From CAZMBI01 sp964564675 (GTDB taxonomy: Bacteria; Pseudomonadota; Alphaproteobacteria; Rickettsiales; UBA3002), in assembly GCA_964564675.1 (NCBI GenBank), contig CAZMBI010000010.1, forward strand, positions 13,323 to 77,322: 64,000 nt of DNA. The letters are read 5' to 3'. The stretch's first letter is position 1. The number at the start of each line of letters is the position of its first letter. A program made the translations under genes and the position numbers. The notes beneath the pieces were generated by a model, which was not told the origin of the DNA, made no database searches, and saw only the letters and a list, made by a program, of their open reading frames with translations. Below, piece by piece: positions 32,957-41,488 of the stretch.

Positions 32957-34381
32957 ATGGCTAAAACATCCTCGACGTCCTCGTCATCCACGCAGAAAAC
33001 CCATGCCACGGACGCCAGCGGTCTGAAAAAAATACCCAAGCCGATGATCATGGTGCGCGATAACACCGTACGCGAGAAAACGCCCGGCGACCCCGACAAG
33101 GCCACCCTGTCGATCGGCGCGGACACTACAGTCGACCTGCCGATTTACCAGGGTGTTGAAGGCCCGTCGGTGATCGACGTCACCGGCCTGTATAAGAATA
33201 CCGGTTATTTCACCTACGACCCCGGTTTTTTATCCACCGCCTCCTGCGATTCGGAAATCACCTATATCGACGGCGACAAGGGTATCCTGCGCTATCGCGG
33301 GTATGATATCGACGAACTGGCCAAGAAAAGCGATTTTCTCGAAGTCTGCTTTTTGCTGCTGCATGGCGATTTGCCCAACAAGGCGCAGAAGGAGTGGTTT
33401 GAATACCGCATGCATCACCGCACCATGGTGCACGAGCAGATTAATTTCATGTTCCGTGGCTTTCCGCGGCGTTCGCACCCGATGGCCATCATGGTCGGCG
33501 CGGTTGCCTCGCTATCGGCCTTCTACCACGACAGTTTAGATATGCACAACCCAGAAGAAAGGGAGCTGGCGGCATTCCGCATGATTGCTAAAATGCCAAC
33601 ACTGGCGGCGATGTGCTATAAATACTCCATCGGCCAGCCCTTCATTTATCCCGATAATGATTTAAGCTTCGCCGAGAATTTTTTATATATGTGTTTCGCC
33701 ACGCCGTGCGAAAGCTACGAAATCAACCCGGTGCTAGCCGATGCCATGGATAAGATTTTCATCCTCCATGCCGATCATGAGCAAAATGCCTCGACCTCAA
33801 CCATACGGCTAGCCGGTTCATCCGGCGCCAATCCGTTCGCCTGTATCGGCGCGGGCATCGCCTCGCTGTGGGGCCCGGCGCATGGCGGCGCCAACGAAGC
33901 GGTAATCAACATGCTGCAGGAAATCGGCGACGTCAAAAATATCCCGGAATTTATCCGCCGCGCCAAAGACAAGGACGATCCGTTCCGCCTCATGGGTTTT
34001 GGTCACCGCGTGTATAAAAATTATGACCCGCGCGCGGCGGTGCTGCGTGAATCCTGCCACGACGTGCTGGCCGAGCTCGGTCAGGAAGATGAGCCGCTGT
34101 TGAAAATCGCCCTGGAGCTGGAGCGCATCGCCCTTGAAGATGACTATTTCATCAAGCGCAAGCTGTATCCCAATGTCGATTTTTATTCGGGCATTATCTA
34201 CCGGGCGATGGGCATTCCCAACTCGTTGTTCACCGTGCTGTTCGCCGTGGCCCGCACCGCCGGCTGGGTGGCGCAGTGGAAGGAGATGATCGAAGACCCC
34301 GACATGAAGATCGGTCGCCCGCGCCAGCTTTTCATCGGGCCGACGCCGCGCAAATATGTCCCCATGTCGAAACGGAAATAG
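32957..34381 (+). CDS. gltA: Citrate synthase
   Basis: Type II citrate synthase of the TCA cycle, 474 residues. Catalytic blocks are ILHADHEQNASTSTIRLAGS (His) and LMGFGHRVYKNYDPRA (second His), with the Asp in KLYPNVDFYSGIIYRAMG. The first 40-45 residues are an unusual Ser/Thr/Lys-rich extension (MAKTSSTSSSSTQKTHATDA) before the normal start near ATLSIGADTTVDLP, so the protein is longer than most (about 430). CTGGGAG precedes the start. The yggT gene follows 5 bases later. Confidence 0.96.
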   Translation: MAKTSSTSSSSTQKTHATDASGLKKIPKPMIMVRDNTVREKTPGDPDKATLSIGADTTVDLPIYQGVEGPSVIDVTGLYKNTGYFTYDPGFLSTASCDSEITYIDGDKGILRYRGYDIDELAKKSDFLEVCFLLLHGDLPNKAQKEWFEYRMHHRTMVHEQINFMFRGFPRRSHPMAIMVGAVASLSAFYHDSLDMHNPEERELAAFRMIAKMPTLAAMCYKYSIGQPFIYPDNDLSFAENFLYMCFATPCESYEINPVLADAMDKIFILHADHEQNASTSTIRLAGSSGANPFACIGAGIASLWGPAHGGANEAVINMLQEIGDVKNIPEFIRRAKDKDDPFRLMGFGHRVYKNYDPRAAVLRESCHDVLAELGQEDEPLLKIALELERIALEDDYFIKRKLYPNVDFYSGIIYRAMGIPNSLFTVLFAVARTAGWVAQWKEMIEDPDMKIGRPRQLFIGPTPRKYVPMSKRK

Positions 34382-34386
34382 TCGTC

Positions 34387-34686
34387 ATGCTCAACCCGTT
34401 TATCGAGCTCATCGCAAGCCTGCTACAGCTGTATAATCTTGCGATTTTTATCTGGATCATCCTTGGGCTTTTAATCCATTTCGACGTGGTGAACCGCTAT
34501 AACCGCTTTATCCAAATCGTTAAAGACACGCTGGATAAAATCATCGAGCCGGCCTTAATGCCGATCCGCCGGCTATTACACCGCCTGTTCGGGCCGATGG
34601 GCGGGCTCGATCTGTCGCCGATTATTCTGATTTTGCTGATTCAGTTTGTGCAAAACGCGCTGTACAGCTGGTTCTGGAATTTATAG
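34387..34686 (+). CDS. YggT family membrane protein
   Basis: 99 residues with two hydrophobic YggT segments (LYNLAIFIWIILGLLIHFDV and LSPIILILLIQFVQNALYSW) separated by the family's PALMPIRRLLHRLFGPMGGL loop. YggT proteins are inner-membrane proteins linked to osmotic tolerance and cell shape, with no settled mechanism. A longer open frame reaches back to 34276 inside gltA; ATG 34387 gives the usual length. It overlaps by 6 bases the end of a small convergent gene. Confidence 0.88.
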   Translation: MLNPFIELIASLLQLYNLAIFIWIILGLLIHFDVVNRYNRFIQIVKDTLDKIIEPALMPIRRLLHRLFGPMGGLDLSPIILILLIQFVQNALYSWFWNL

Positions 34687-34803
34687 CACAACCAGGCAGG
34701 CGCATAGTGTCACCGCGCCGGTCAGCCACATGGTCAACCGGGTAACACGTTGCCGTTTTTGGGAAATAGTGAGCGACTTGGGGCCTTGCTTGCGATTGGT
34801 CAT
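34681..34803 (-). CDS. Small membrane protein of 40 residues
   Basis: ATG 34803 is preceded by AGGATAG, a good ribosome site. The product has a basic N-terminus (MTNRKQGPKSLTISQKRQRV) and one membrane helix (MWLTGAVTLCACLVVL), the layout of small inner-membrane peptides. Its last codons overlap the convergent yggT stop. The frame also extends upstream to 34884, but that part has no ribosome site or family look. Unknown function. Confidence 0.5.
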   Translation of the reverse strand: MTNRKQGPKSLTISQKRQRVTRLTMWLTGAVTLCACLVVL

Positions 34804-34893
34804 GGTATCTATCCTTTTTTTCCTACTATAAGGATAAACAGTTACGGTTTTATTAATCTCAAGAGTGGGCATGCCACACGCCATGTATCCCGC

Positions 34894-35553
34894 TCATCGC
34901 ACCATCCCGTTTTCGATGTAATAGCGCCGGTCCATCTTGCCGGCGAGCTCCTGATTATGCGTGGCAATCAGGGCCGCCGCACCATGCGCTTTGACGGTGC
35001 CCACAATCAGGTCAAACACTTCCTGCGCCAGTTCGGCATCAAGATTACCGGTGGGCTCGTCCGCCAGCAGCAGCACGGGATCGTTGATTAAGGCGCGTGC
35101 CACCGCCACGCGCTGCTGTTCGCCACCGGAAAGCTCCGCCGGACGATGCGCCAACCGGTGCGCCAGGCCAACCTGTTCCAGCAGCGCCCTAGCTTTTTCC
35201 CGCTGCGGCTTACCCGCCAGCCATTGCGGCATCATCACATTGTCGAGCACAGTAAATTCCGGCAGCAGATGGTGAAACTGATAAACAAACCCCAGCTTCC
35301 GGTTACGCAGGGCGGTGCGCGTGCGGTCGCTGAGCCCGGCGGCCGCGATATCCTCTAAATAGACCTCGCCGCTATCCGGCAGATCAAGCAGCCCGGCGAT
35401 ATGCAGCAGCGTCGATTTGCCCGAACCGCTGGGGCCGACCAGCGCGCCGGTTTCACCCGCCAGCAAACTCAGCGAGGCGCCCTTAAGCACCTCCACATTA
35501 AGCCCGCCCTGGCGGTAGGTTTTGGTGATACCGGATAGAAACAGAATGGTCAT
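34894..35553 (-). CDS. lolD: Lipoprotein-releasing ABC transporter ATP-binding protein
   Basis: 219-residue ATPase that drives release of outer-membrane lipoproteins to LolA. Walker A GPSGSGKSTLLHIAGLLD, Q-loop region FVYQFHHLLPEFT, signature LSGGEQQRVAVARAL and Walker B LLLADEPTGNLD; these match the LolD/MacB group. It lies just downstream of the permease gene in the usual proS-lolC/E-lolD order. Confidence 0.95.
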   Translation of the reverse strand: MTILFLSGITKTYRQGGLNVEVLKGASLSLLAGETGALVGPSGSGKSTLLHIAGLLDLPDSGEVYLEDIAAAGLSDRTRTALRNRKLGFVYQFHHLLPEFTVLDNVMMPQWLAGKPQREKARALLEQVGLAHRLAHRPAELSGGEQQRVAVARALINDPVLLLADEPTGNLDAELAQEVFDLIVGTVKAHGAAALIATHNQELAGKMDRRYYIENGMVR

Positions 35554-35592
35554 ATATTCCCTTATTTCCTGCTACTGCGAGCCCTTTGCCCG

Positions 35593-35613
35593 CCGTTAAC
35601 GGCTAACGGCTAT
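35593..35613. repeat. 7-bp-phased repeat at the end of the lolC/E gene
   Basis: Three heptamers (CCGTTAA, then CGGCTAA, then CGGCTAT) lie back to back and include the stop codon of the permease gene. The reverse complement reads as TTAG-core heptamers like those at 42273 and 63129. Confidence 0.6.
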
Positions 35614-36863
35614 TCATACCGCAGCGCCTCCGACGGGTTGAGACTGGCCGCCCGCCAGGCTGGATAGAGCGTCGCCAGAAACGACAAGCCGATCGCCAGC
35701 ATCACAATCACCGCCACTTCCGCCGGATCGGTCTGCGTCGGCAGGGTGGAGAGGAAATAAATATCCTCGACCAGCACTTCCTGACCGGTGACGGCCTCAA
35801 CTGCCTGCCTGACACGCTCCAGATTAGCCGCCGCCAGCAACCCCAGCACCAGCCCCAGCGCGGTGCCGATCAGCCCGATCCATGTCCCGCTTAAACAAAA
35901 TACCGTCATAATGGTTTTGCGGGTAGCGCCCAGCGTGCGCAGAATCGCGATATCGGCGCCTTTGTCCTGCACCAGCATAATCAGACTGGAAATAATATTA
36001 AACGCCGCCACCAGTACGATCAGCGCTAAAATCACCACCATAACGTTGCGCTGAATGGTTAGCGCCTGAAACAGGCTGGCATTTTTGCGCTGCCAGTTTT
36101 CCACCGCCAGATCGCCCCCGAGTTGGCGTTGCAGTTGCTGCGTCACGGCGGCGGTCTGCCTGTCTTCGGTCAGCATCACATCCAGCCGCTGAAAGGCGTT
36201 ATCATACCGGAAAAATACCTGCGCCTGCTCATATGGCATGAGCACCAGGCTGCTGTCATACAGATGCATCCCCAGCGACAGCGTGCCGACCACGGGATAG
36301 GCTTTCACCCGCGGCACCATGCCGGCAATCGTCGCCCGTCCCTGAGGAGAAATCAGAGTGATGGCCTCGCCCTGCTCCAGCCGCAGGCTTTCCGCCAGCC
36401 GATCACCCAGGATGACGCCTTCGCCGGCGGTCAACGACGTCAGCTGCGATGTCTTCAGCGCCTGCGTAATATCCGGCATATCGCCGCGCCTGAGCGCATC
36501 GGCGGGTATCGCCATCACCTGCGCGCCCTGCCCCGCGCCTTCATGAGTGGCCATCACCTGCCCGGTGATTTTCGGCACCGCGGCCTTGACGCCTTCGACG
36601 GCCCGCACCGTCTGCAGCACCGGATCATCCCCGGCGATACGCCCATCGCGGTGATAGACCGAAATATGCCCGCCCAGCCCGATAAAGCGGGCCGTCATCT
36701 CCCCGCGGATGCCGTTCATCAATGACGTCACCAGAATCAGCGTCGCCACGCCGAGCATGATACCGATTACGGAAAATGCCGTAACCACCGAGACAAAGCC
36801 TTCACGGCGCACCGGCCGCAGATACGCCCAGGCCAGCTTGCGTTCGATGGTGGTAATGGCCAT
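35610..36863 (-). CDS. lolC: Lipoprotein-releasing ABC transporter permease
   Basis: 417-residue LolC/LolE-family permease: an N-terminal helix (EGFVSVVTAFSVIGIMLGVA), a large periplasmic MacB-like domain, then three C-terminal helices (MVVILALIVLVAAFNIISSL, GTWIGLIGTALGLVLGLLAA, VAVIVMLAIGLSFLATLYPA) and the end PAWRAASLNPSEALRYE. Alphaproteobacteria often have a single LolC/E-type permease instead of two; only one is present here. It is downstream of proS and upstream of lolD. Confidence 0.93.
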   Translation of the reverse strand: MAITTIERKLAWAYLRPVRREGFVSVVTAFSVIGIMLGVATLILVTSLMNGIRGEMTARFIGLGGHISVYHRDGRIAGDDPVLQTVRAVEGVKAAVPKITGQVMATHEGAGQGAQVMAIPADALRRGDMPDITQALKTSQLTSLTAGEGVILGDRLAESLRLEQGEAITLISPQGRATIAGMVPRVKAYPVVGTLSLGMHLYDSSLVLMPYEQAQVFFRYDNAFQRLDVMLTEDRQTAAVTQQLQRQLGGDLAVENWQRKNASLFQALTIQRNVMVVILALIVLVAAFNIISSLIMLVQDKGADIAILRTLGATRKTIMTVFCLSGTWIGLIGTALGLVLGLLAAANLERVRQAVEAVTGQEVLVEDIYFLSTLPTQTDPAEVAVIVMLAIGLSFLATLYPAWRAASLNPSEALRYE

Positions 36864-36868
36864 GCCGG

Positions 36869-38158
36869 CTATTCCGTCAAGCGATTGAGTACATCAGTAA
36901 AGGACAGCGCTTCCTTGTGGCCACTTAAGCGCGATTTCAGCTCGACCTTGCCTTCGGCCGCACCCTTGGGCCCCACCGTCACCTGCCAGGGAAGGCCGAT
37001 CAGGTCCATCCCGGCGAATTTGGCACCGCCGCGCTGATCGGTGTCATCATACAGCACCTCCACCCCGGCAGCCATCAGCGCCGCATACAAATCATTCGCC
37101 ATACGCGCGCAGACATCGTCATCGGTGCGCAAATTCAGCAGCCCGACCTTAAACGGCGCCACCGCCTCCGGCCAGACAATGCCGTATTCGTCGTGATAGG
37201 CCTCGATAATGGCGCCCACGAGTCGCGACACGCCGATGCCATAGGTGCCCATTTCCACGCGCACATTCTCGCCCTGGACATCATTGACCGCCACTTGCAT
37301 GGGATCGGTATATTTACGCCCGAGCAGGAAAATATGCCCCACTTCAATGCCGCGCGCAGTGCACAGCCGCTCCGGCGGCACGGGGCAGGTCTCGGAGTCG
37401 TGCCATTCATCGGCAGCAGCATACAGCGCGCGCATTTCCGCGCTGTCCATGCTGATAAGGCCGCGGCGGATATCGTCAAATGCCTGATCGTAATAGACCT
37501 GGCTTTCGCCGGTGTCAGCGAGTACCTGAAATTCATGGCTCAGGCTGCCGCCGATCGCCCCGCTGTCGGCAGAGACCGCGATCGCCGTCAGGCCCAGCCG
37601 TTTAAAGATGGCGTGATAGCAATCATACATCTTAGCATATTCGGCTTTGGCGTCTTCCGGCGACAGGTGAAACGAATAGCCATCTTTCATAAAAAATTCG
37701 CGGGCGCGCATGACCCCGAAACGCGGGCGCACCTCGTCGCGGAACTTCCATTGCATCTGATACAGGTTCAGCGGCAGCGATTTATAGCTTTTCACGAAGC
37801 GGCGGAACAGATCGATCACCATCTCTTCGCAGGTCGGGCTATACAGCAACTCCCGTTCGGCGCGATCGTGAAAACGCAACAGTTCTTCGCCCATCGTGTC
37901 GTAGCGGCCGGATTCCTTCCAGCGCTCGGCCGGCTGCAGAGTTGGCATCAGCAGACGGACGCAGCCGACTTTGTCAAGCTCGTCGGCGACAATCGCTTCG
38001 ATCTTGTCAAGCACGCGCAGCCCTAGCGGCAGCCAGCTATAAATCCCGGCGGCCTCCTGCGCGATCATCCCGGCGCGCAGCATCAACCGGTGCGAGACGA
38101 TCTGCGCCTCGGCGGGCGTTTCTTTAAGTAGCGGCAAAAAATAACGGGACAGGCGCAT
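36869..38158 (-). CDS. proS: Prolyl-tRNA synthetase
   Basis: 429-residue class II synthetase of the short alphaproteobacterial type, which lacks the editing insertion domain. Motif blocks: MLRAGMIAQEAAGIYSWLPL, motif 2 QMQWKFRDEVRPRFGVMRAR and motif 3 VEMGTYGIGVSRLVGAIIEA, then the anticodon-binding domain (GVEVLYDDTDQRGGAKFAGM). Without the insertion domain it would rely on a free-standing editing factor for Ala-tRNA-Pro. It is first in the proS-lolC/E-lolD run. Confidence 0.95.
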   Translation of the reverse strand: MRLSRYFLPLLKETPAEAQIVSHRLMLRAGMIAQEAAGIYSWLPLGLRVLDKIEAIVADELDKVGCVRLLMPTLQPAERWKESGRYDTMGEELLRFHDRAERELLYSPTCEEMVIDLFRRFVKSYKSLPLNLYQMQWKFRDEVRPRFGVMRAREFFMKDGYSFHLSPEDAKAEYAKMYDCYHAIFKRLGLTAIAVSADSGAIGGSLSHEFQVLADTGESQVYYDQAFDDIRRGLISMDSAEMRALYAAADEWHDSETCPVPPERLCTARGIEVGHIFLLGRKYTDPMQVAVNDVQGENVRVEMGTYGIGVSRLVGAIIEAYHDEYGIVWPEAVAPFKVGLLNLRTDDDVCARMANDLYAALMAAGVEVLYDDTDQRGGAKFAGMDLIGLPWQVTVGPKGAAEGKVELKSRLSGHKEALSFTDVLNRLTE

Positions 38159-38258
38159 ATTATTTGATAATTGCGGAATTGACGCAATTACAACTAAAGA
38201 AGTTATGCGACTTTAGCAAACGTTTTCGTTAGCTGCGCCGCTGGCTGAGTCTGATATC

Positions 38259-38651
38259 TCAGCGGCATTCGGGACGCACCGGCAAGTGATTCCGGTTAAG
38301 ACGTGCACCGTTTAATATGGTTTCCCCGTCCTGGCGCACGGTGATGCTGCCCAGCGCGATGTCGCTGCGCGAATCGTCGTAATTATAGGTATCATCCGCC
38401 AGATAATTCCCCACCGGTATATCCAGTCCGATAGTGACGTTGCTGAAATCCTTGGCGGTCAGCGGCGGCGGGGTGAGATCGGCCGGAGCCACTGCCCAGC
38501 CCGCGCTATCCACACCCGGCTCGTATGCCACACCCGTGGGTTGCTCGTAGGTGACAACCTGCGCGCATTCACCGTCAGACTGGGTGCTGTAGGTTGCGGC
38601 CTGCGCAATCGCGGCGCATAACAAAATCATTAAAAACAACGCCTGCTTCAT
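38259..38651 (-). CDS. Secreted protein of unknown function
   Basis: 130 residues with a signal peptide (MKQALFLMILLCAAIAQA, cleavage likely after AQA). The mature part is acidic and Tyr/Asp-rich (DTYNYDDSRSDIALGSITVR), with two Cys, one near the N-terminus and one at the very end (VRPECR). No family recognised. It overlaps the end of the upstream DUF1467 gene by 4 bases, so the two are coupled. Confidence 0.65.
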   Translation of the reverse strand: MKQALFLMILLCAAIAQAATYSTQSDGECAQVVTYEQPTGVAYEPGVDSAGWAVAPADLTPPPLTAKDFSNVTIGLDIPVGNYLADDTYNYDDSRSDIALGSITVRQDGETILNGARLNRNHLPVRPECR

Positions 38652-38872
38652 GGCATCAGTATCCCGGATTTAATAAGCCATGATACCATAATAGTCAGGG
38701 GAAACGCCAGCACGGTGGCGCCCAGCAATTTATAGGGCAAATAAGTACGTTTAGGCGCGGCGTGATAGCCCACGCCTTCTTCTGTTTGCGGCTGCGAGCC
38801 GATCGGCAGCAGTATAAACAGCACCACCCACCAGCCCATGATATAGATCATAATATATTCAAATGTCGTCAT
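38648..38872 (-). CDS. DUF1467 family membrane protein
   Basis: 74 residues with two membrane helices (EYIMIYIMGWWVVLFILLPI and LGATVLAFPLTIMVSWLIKS) joined by a short loop with TEEGVGYHAAPKRTY. The WW-VLF-LPIG pattern matches the DUF1467 proteins commonly found between rnj/nuo and proS in alphaproteobacteria. Function unknown. Confidence 0.8.
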   Translation of the reverse strand: MTTFEYIMIYIMGWWVVLFILLPIGSQPQTEEGVGYHAAPKRTYLPYKLLGATVLAFPLTIMVSWLIKSGILMP

Positions 38873-39076
38873 AATACTGTTTTTCCACGGCGTTGATTCA
38901 GAGCCGGCACGCTGCCCCCTCCTGCGCAGCGCTCAATCCGGCCAGCGGGTGGCAGCGGGTAGCAATCGGCACCCTACGCATCACTCATGACAATAGGCCA
39001 TCGCCCGCCTGTTGTCACATAACTTTAACACACGCCGCCCCGCCCGTTTGGTACGCTGAAACTGGAGGAAACTCAG

Positions 39077-39565
39077 ATGAATATACGGCACGCATGGTCC
39101 AAAGGGGTGGATTTTGGCGGGATTGTCGGCATCGCATTGGCCGGGCTGGGCTTGCTGGTAGGCTTCGGCCCAGAAAGCAGCACCCTTGTTTTCAAGATTG
39201 CCAAGCCCGGCTTCCTCGCGATTATCCCCGAAATCGTCGCTGGTACATTAGGCGGCGCCCTGGCATTCGGCAGCCTGTTCGCCGTCAGCCATGCGGTGGT
39301 GCATAGCGTGCCCGGCCTGCGCACCCTCATGGGTGAGCCAAAAAGCCCCGGCCAGCCGGCGCCCCACAGTTTTGCCGCCGAAGTCGGCCGCGGCAAAAGC
39401 GTCGCTGAACGGATTGAACCCAAAGACATTCGCCTGGCCTCAAGCCAGCAGGTGCCCACACCGACTGGCACGCGCGAAGAGACCAATCGCCAGACCCGGC
39501 ATGTGGAGAATCTGCACAATCAGCGGGAATTCATTGAAGCGCAGATGGACCAGATCAACCGTTAA
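39077..39565 (+). CDS. Putative inner-membrane protein
   Basis: 162 residues with two probable N-terminal membrane segments (GIVGIALAGLGLLVGFGP and AIIPEIVAGTLGGALAFGSL) and a polar C-terminal half ending in a charged helix (EENLHN-type, QREFIEAQMDQINR). A strong GGAGGAAACTCAG ribosome site precedes the ATG. I recognise no family. It stands alone on the plus strand between two minus-strand blocks. The 204 bases upstream (38873-39076) hold no gene. Confidence 0.65.
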   Translation: MNIRHAWSKGVDFGGIVGIALAGLGLLVGFGPESSTLVFKIAKPGFLAIIPEIVAGTLGGALAFGSLFAVSHAVVHSVPGLRTLMGEPKSPGQPAPHSFAAEVGRGKSVAERIEPKDIRLASSQQVPTPTGTREETNRQTRHVENLHNQREFIEAQMDQINR

Positions 39566-39681
39566 AGCGCGTAATCCCGAACATCAATCCAACTTGGAAT
39601 AGTTTTTGGCGCCCAACGTAACCAGGTGCGCGAGCGGTCGATCTTGTCGAGTCACCGGGCACATAAAACAAACACGCCCTT

Positions 39682-39710
39682 ATACACGGGGGTTATTTCC
39701 CCCGGTGTAT
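39682..39710 (-). terminator. Hairpin enclosing the rnj stop codon
   Basis: ATACAC-GGGGG (39682-39692) pairs with CCCCC-G-GTGTAT (39699-39710) with one bulged base. The 6-base loop contains the TAA stop of rnj (39693-39695). No T-run follows, so factor-independent termination is not assured. The stem could instead protect the mRNA end or slow the last ribosome. Confidence 0.5.
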
Positions 39711-41357
39711 ATGAATATCAAGCACCGGCTTCTTGCTGACTTCATCGCGGATAATGCGGCGGATAATCGAGCGGATACGCTCTTCCAGCACCCGCTCCTT
39801 GGCGTTTTTGCCGGTTTTTTCGGCCTCTTCCATCACCGCCTGCTGAATGGCGGCGATGATTTCCTTATCCTCCCCCGGATCCAGTACGCCGGGGCCAGCC
39901 ACTTGCGGCACGCCGATCACTTTGCCGTTTTTATCCAGCACCACCGACAGCACAATACAGCCATCATCGCGCAGCTTGCGGCGGGTGCGGATCACCGGCG
40001 AGTCGGCGGAAATCAGCGACGTGCCATCAAGCGCCAGATACCCCCAGTCGACCGTGCCGACAATGCTGGCGCTGTCGGCTTTCAGCTCAATCACCGCGCC
40101 GTTGGTGGCTTCCACCGCTTCGGGCACCTGCAGTTCGCGCGCCAGCTTGGCATGTTCATGAATATGCCGCTTTTCCCCGTGTACCGGCACCGAAATCTTC
40201 GGCCGCACCAGTTGATACATGCGCTCCAGTTCGGCGCGGCAAGGGTGCCCGGAGACATGAATCAGCGCGTCATGATCGCCGATGACCTCAATCCCCTGTT
40301 CGGTCAGTTTATTCTGCAGCCAGTTGATTTTGGTTTCATTACCCGGAATCACCCGCGAGGAAAACACCGCCGTATCACCCGGCGCCAGTCGGATGGCGGG
40401 ATGTTCGCCACGGGCGATCTTGGTCAGCGCCGAGCGGCTTTCCCCCTGACAGCCGGTACATAGGATCAGGCATTTATTGCGCGGCAAATCCATCGCCTCG
40501 CGGTCGGTCAGAAAGCTCGGCACCTCCTGCAGATAGCCGCTTTCACGCGCCGCCGCTGTAATCCGCCACAGGGACTGCCCGGCCAGCGCAACCGAACGCC
40601 CGGCCGCAAGCCCCGCCTGAATAATCGATTCCAGCCGCGTGATGTTGGACGCAAACGTCGTCACCGCCACTCGCTTTTCGCAACCGGCAATGACATCCCT
40701 CAGATGCTGGCGCACATGTGATTCAGAACCCGATTCGCCTTCGACCATCACATTGGTTGAATCGCAAACCATGGCCAGCACGCCCTCATCACCATAGCGT
40801 TGCATCGTTTCTTCGTCGGACGTAGGCCCGACCAGCGGCTCGTGATCGAGCTTCCAGTCACCGGTATGCATCACCACGCCGGCGCGGGTGCGAATGGCGA
40901 TGGCGTGCATTTCCGGGATCGAATGGGTCAGCGCCACCATCTCCAGCTGAAACGGGCCGATATCCCACGTCTTGTTATCCCTAATCTCGTGCACCTTGAC
41001 CAGATGCGAGATCCCCTCTTCTTTCAGCTTGGGCTTTAGCACAGCGGCGGTAAACGGCGTGGTGTAGACGGGGCATTCCAGATCCTGCCACAAATACCCC
41101 ACCGCGCCCAGATGGTCTTCATGGGCGTGAGTGAGCACCAGCCCCAGCAAATCCTCCTTATGCTCGGCGATAAAATCGATATTGGGCAGGACAATATCCA
41201 CGCCCGGCAGGTAATCGTCGGCAAAGCCGATACCGCAATCGATCATCAGCCATTTACCCTGATGGTAATACAGGTTCAGATTCATGCCAATTTCGTTGGA
41301 ACCGCCAAGCGGTACGAACAGCACACTGTCATCATAATCGGAAAAATTGAGGGCCAT
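39693..41357 (-). CDS. rnj: Ribonuclease J
   Basis: 554-residue metallo-beta-lactamase/beta-CASP nuclease with 5'-3' exonuclease and endonuclease activity on RNA. The metal site is LTHAHEDHLGAVGYL, with further ligands in MHTGDWKLDH and the beta-CASP block HVSGHPCRAELERM, plus PVHGEKRHIHEHAKLA. In alphaproteobacteria it matures 23S rRNA 5' ends and works beside RNase E. It lies last in the birA-coaX-rnj series after nuoN. Confidence 0.95.
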   Translation of the reverse strand: MALNFSDYDDSVLFVPLGGSNEIGMNLNLYYHQGKWLMIDCGIGFADDYLPGVDIVLPNIDFIAEHKEDLLGLVLTHAHEDHLGAVGYLWQDLECPVYTTPFTAAVLKPKLKEEGISHLVKVHEIRDNKTWDIGPFQLEMVALTHSIPEMHAIAIRTRAGVVMHTGDWKLDHEPLVGPTSDEETMQRYGDEGVLAMVCDSTNVMVEGESGSESHVRQHLRDVIAGCEKRVAVTTFASNITRLESIIQAGLAAGRSVALAGQSLWRITAAARESGYLQEVPSFLTDREAMDLPRNKCLILCTGCQGESRSALTKIARGEHPAIRLAPGDTAVFSSRVIPGNETKINWLQNKLTEQGIEVIGDHDALIHVSGHPCRAELERMYQLVRPKISVPVHGEKRHIHEHAKLARELQVPEAVEATNGAVIELKADSASIVGTVDWGYLALDGTSLISADSPVIRTRRKLRDDGCIVLSVVLDKNGKVIGVPQVAGPGVLDPGEDKEIIAAIQQAVMEEAEKTGKNAKERVLEERIRSIIRRIIRDEVSKKPVLDIHIHRGK

Positions 41358-41376
41358 GCCTGTCCTTTATGGGATG

Positions 41377-41471
41377 GTCATTGCAATGAGCATGCGTCGC
41401 ACCGACGAAACAATCCATGGGTAAACCGGCCGGGTTGCTTCGTCAAAGCGATCGCATCTCCTTGCAATAAC
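41377..41471. repeat. Intergenic inverted-repeat element, about 95 bp
   Basis: It starts GTCATTGCAATGAGCATGCG and ends with TTGCAATAAC, giving inverted ends GTCATTGCAA/TTGCAATAAC. The inner CCGGGTTGCTTCGTC core is the kind seen in widespread bacterial intergenic palindromes. It lies between coaX and rnj. Confidence 0.7.
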
Positions 41472-41488
41472 GGATTAATAATGCACTA

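Noticed and set aside
38893..39306. 137-residue frame before the plus-strand membrane protein
   Set aside because: No ribosome site or protein-like pattern; overlaps the better supported gene at 39077 in another frame.
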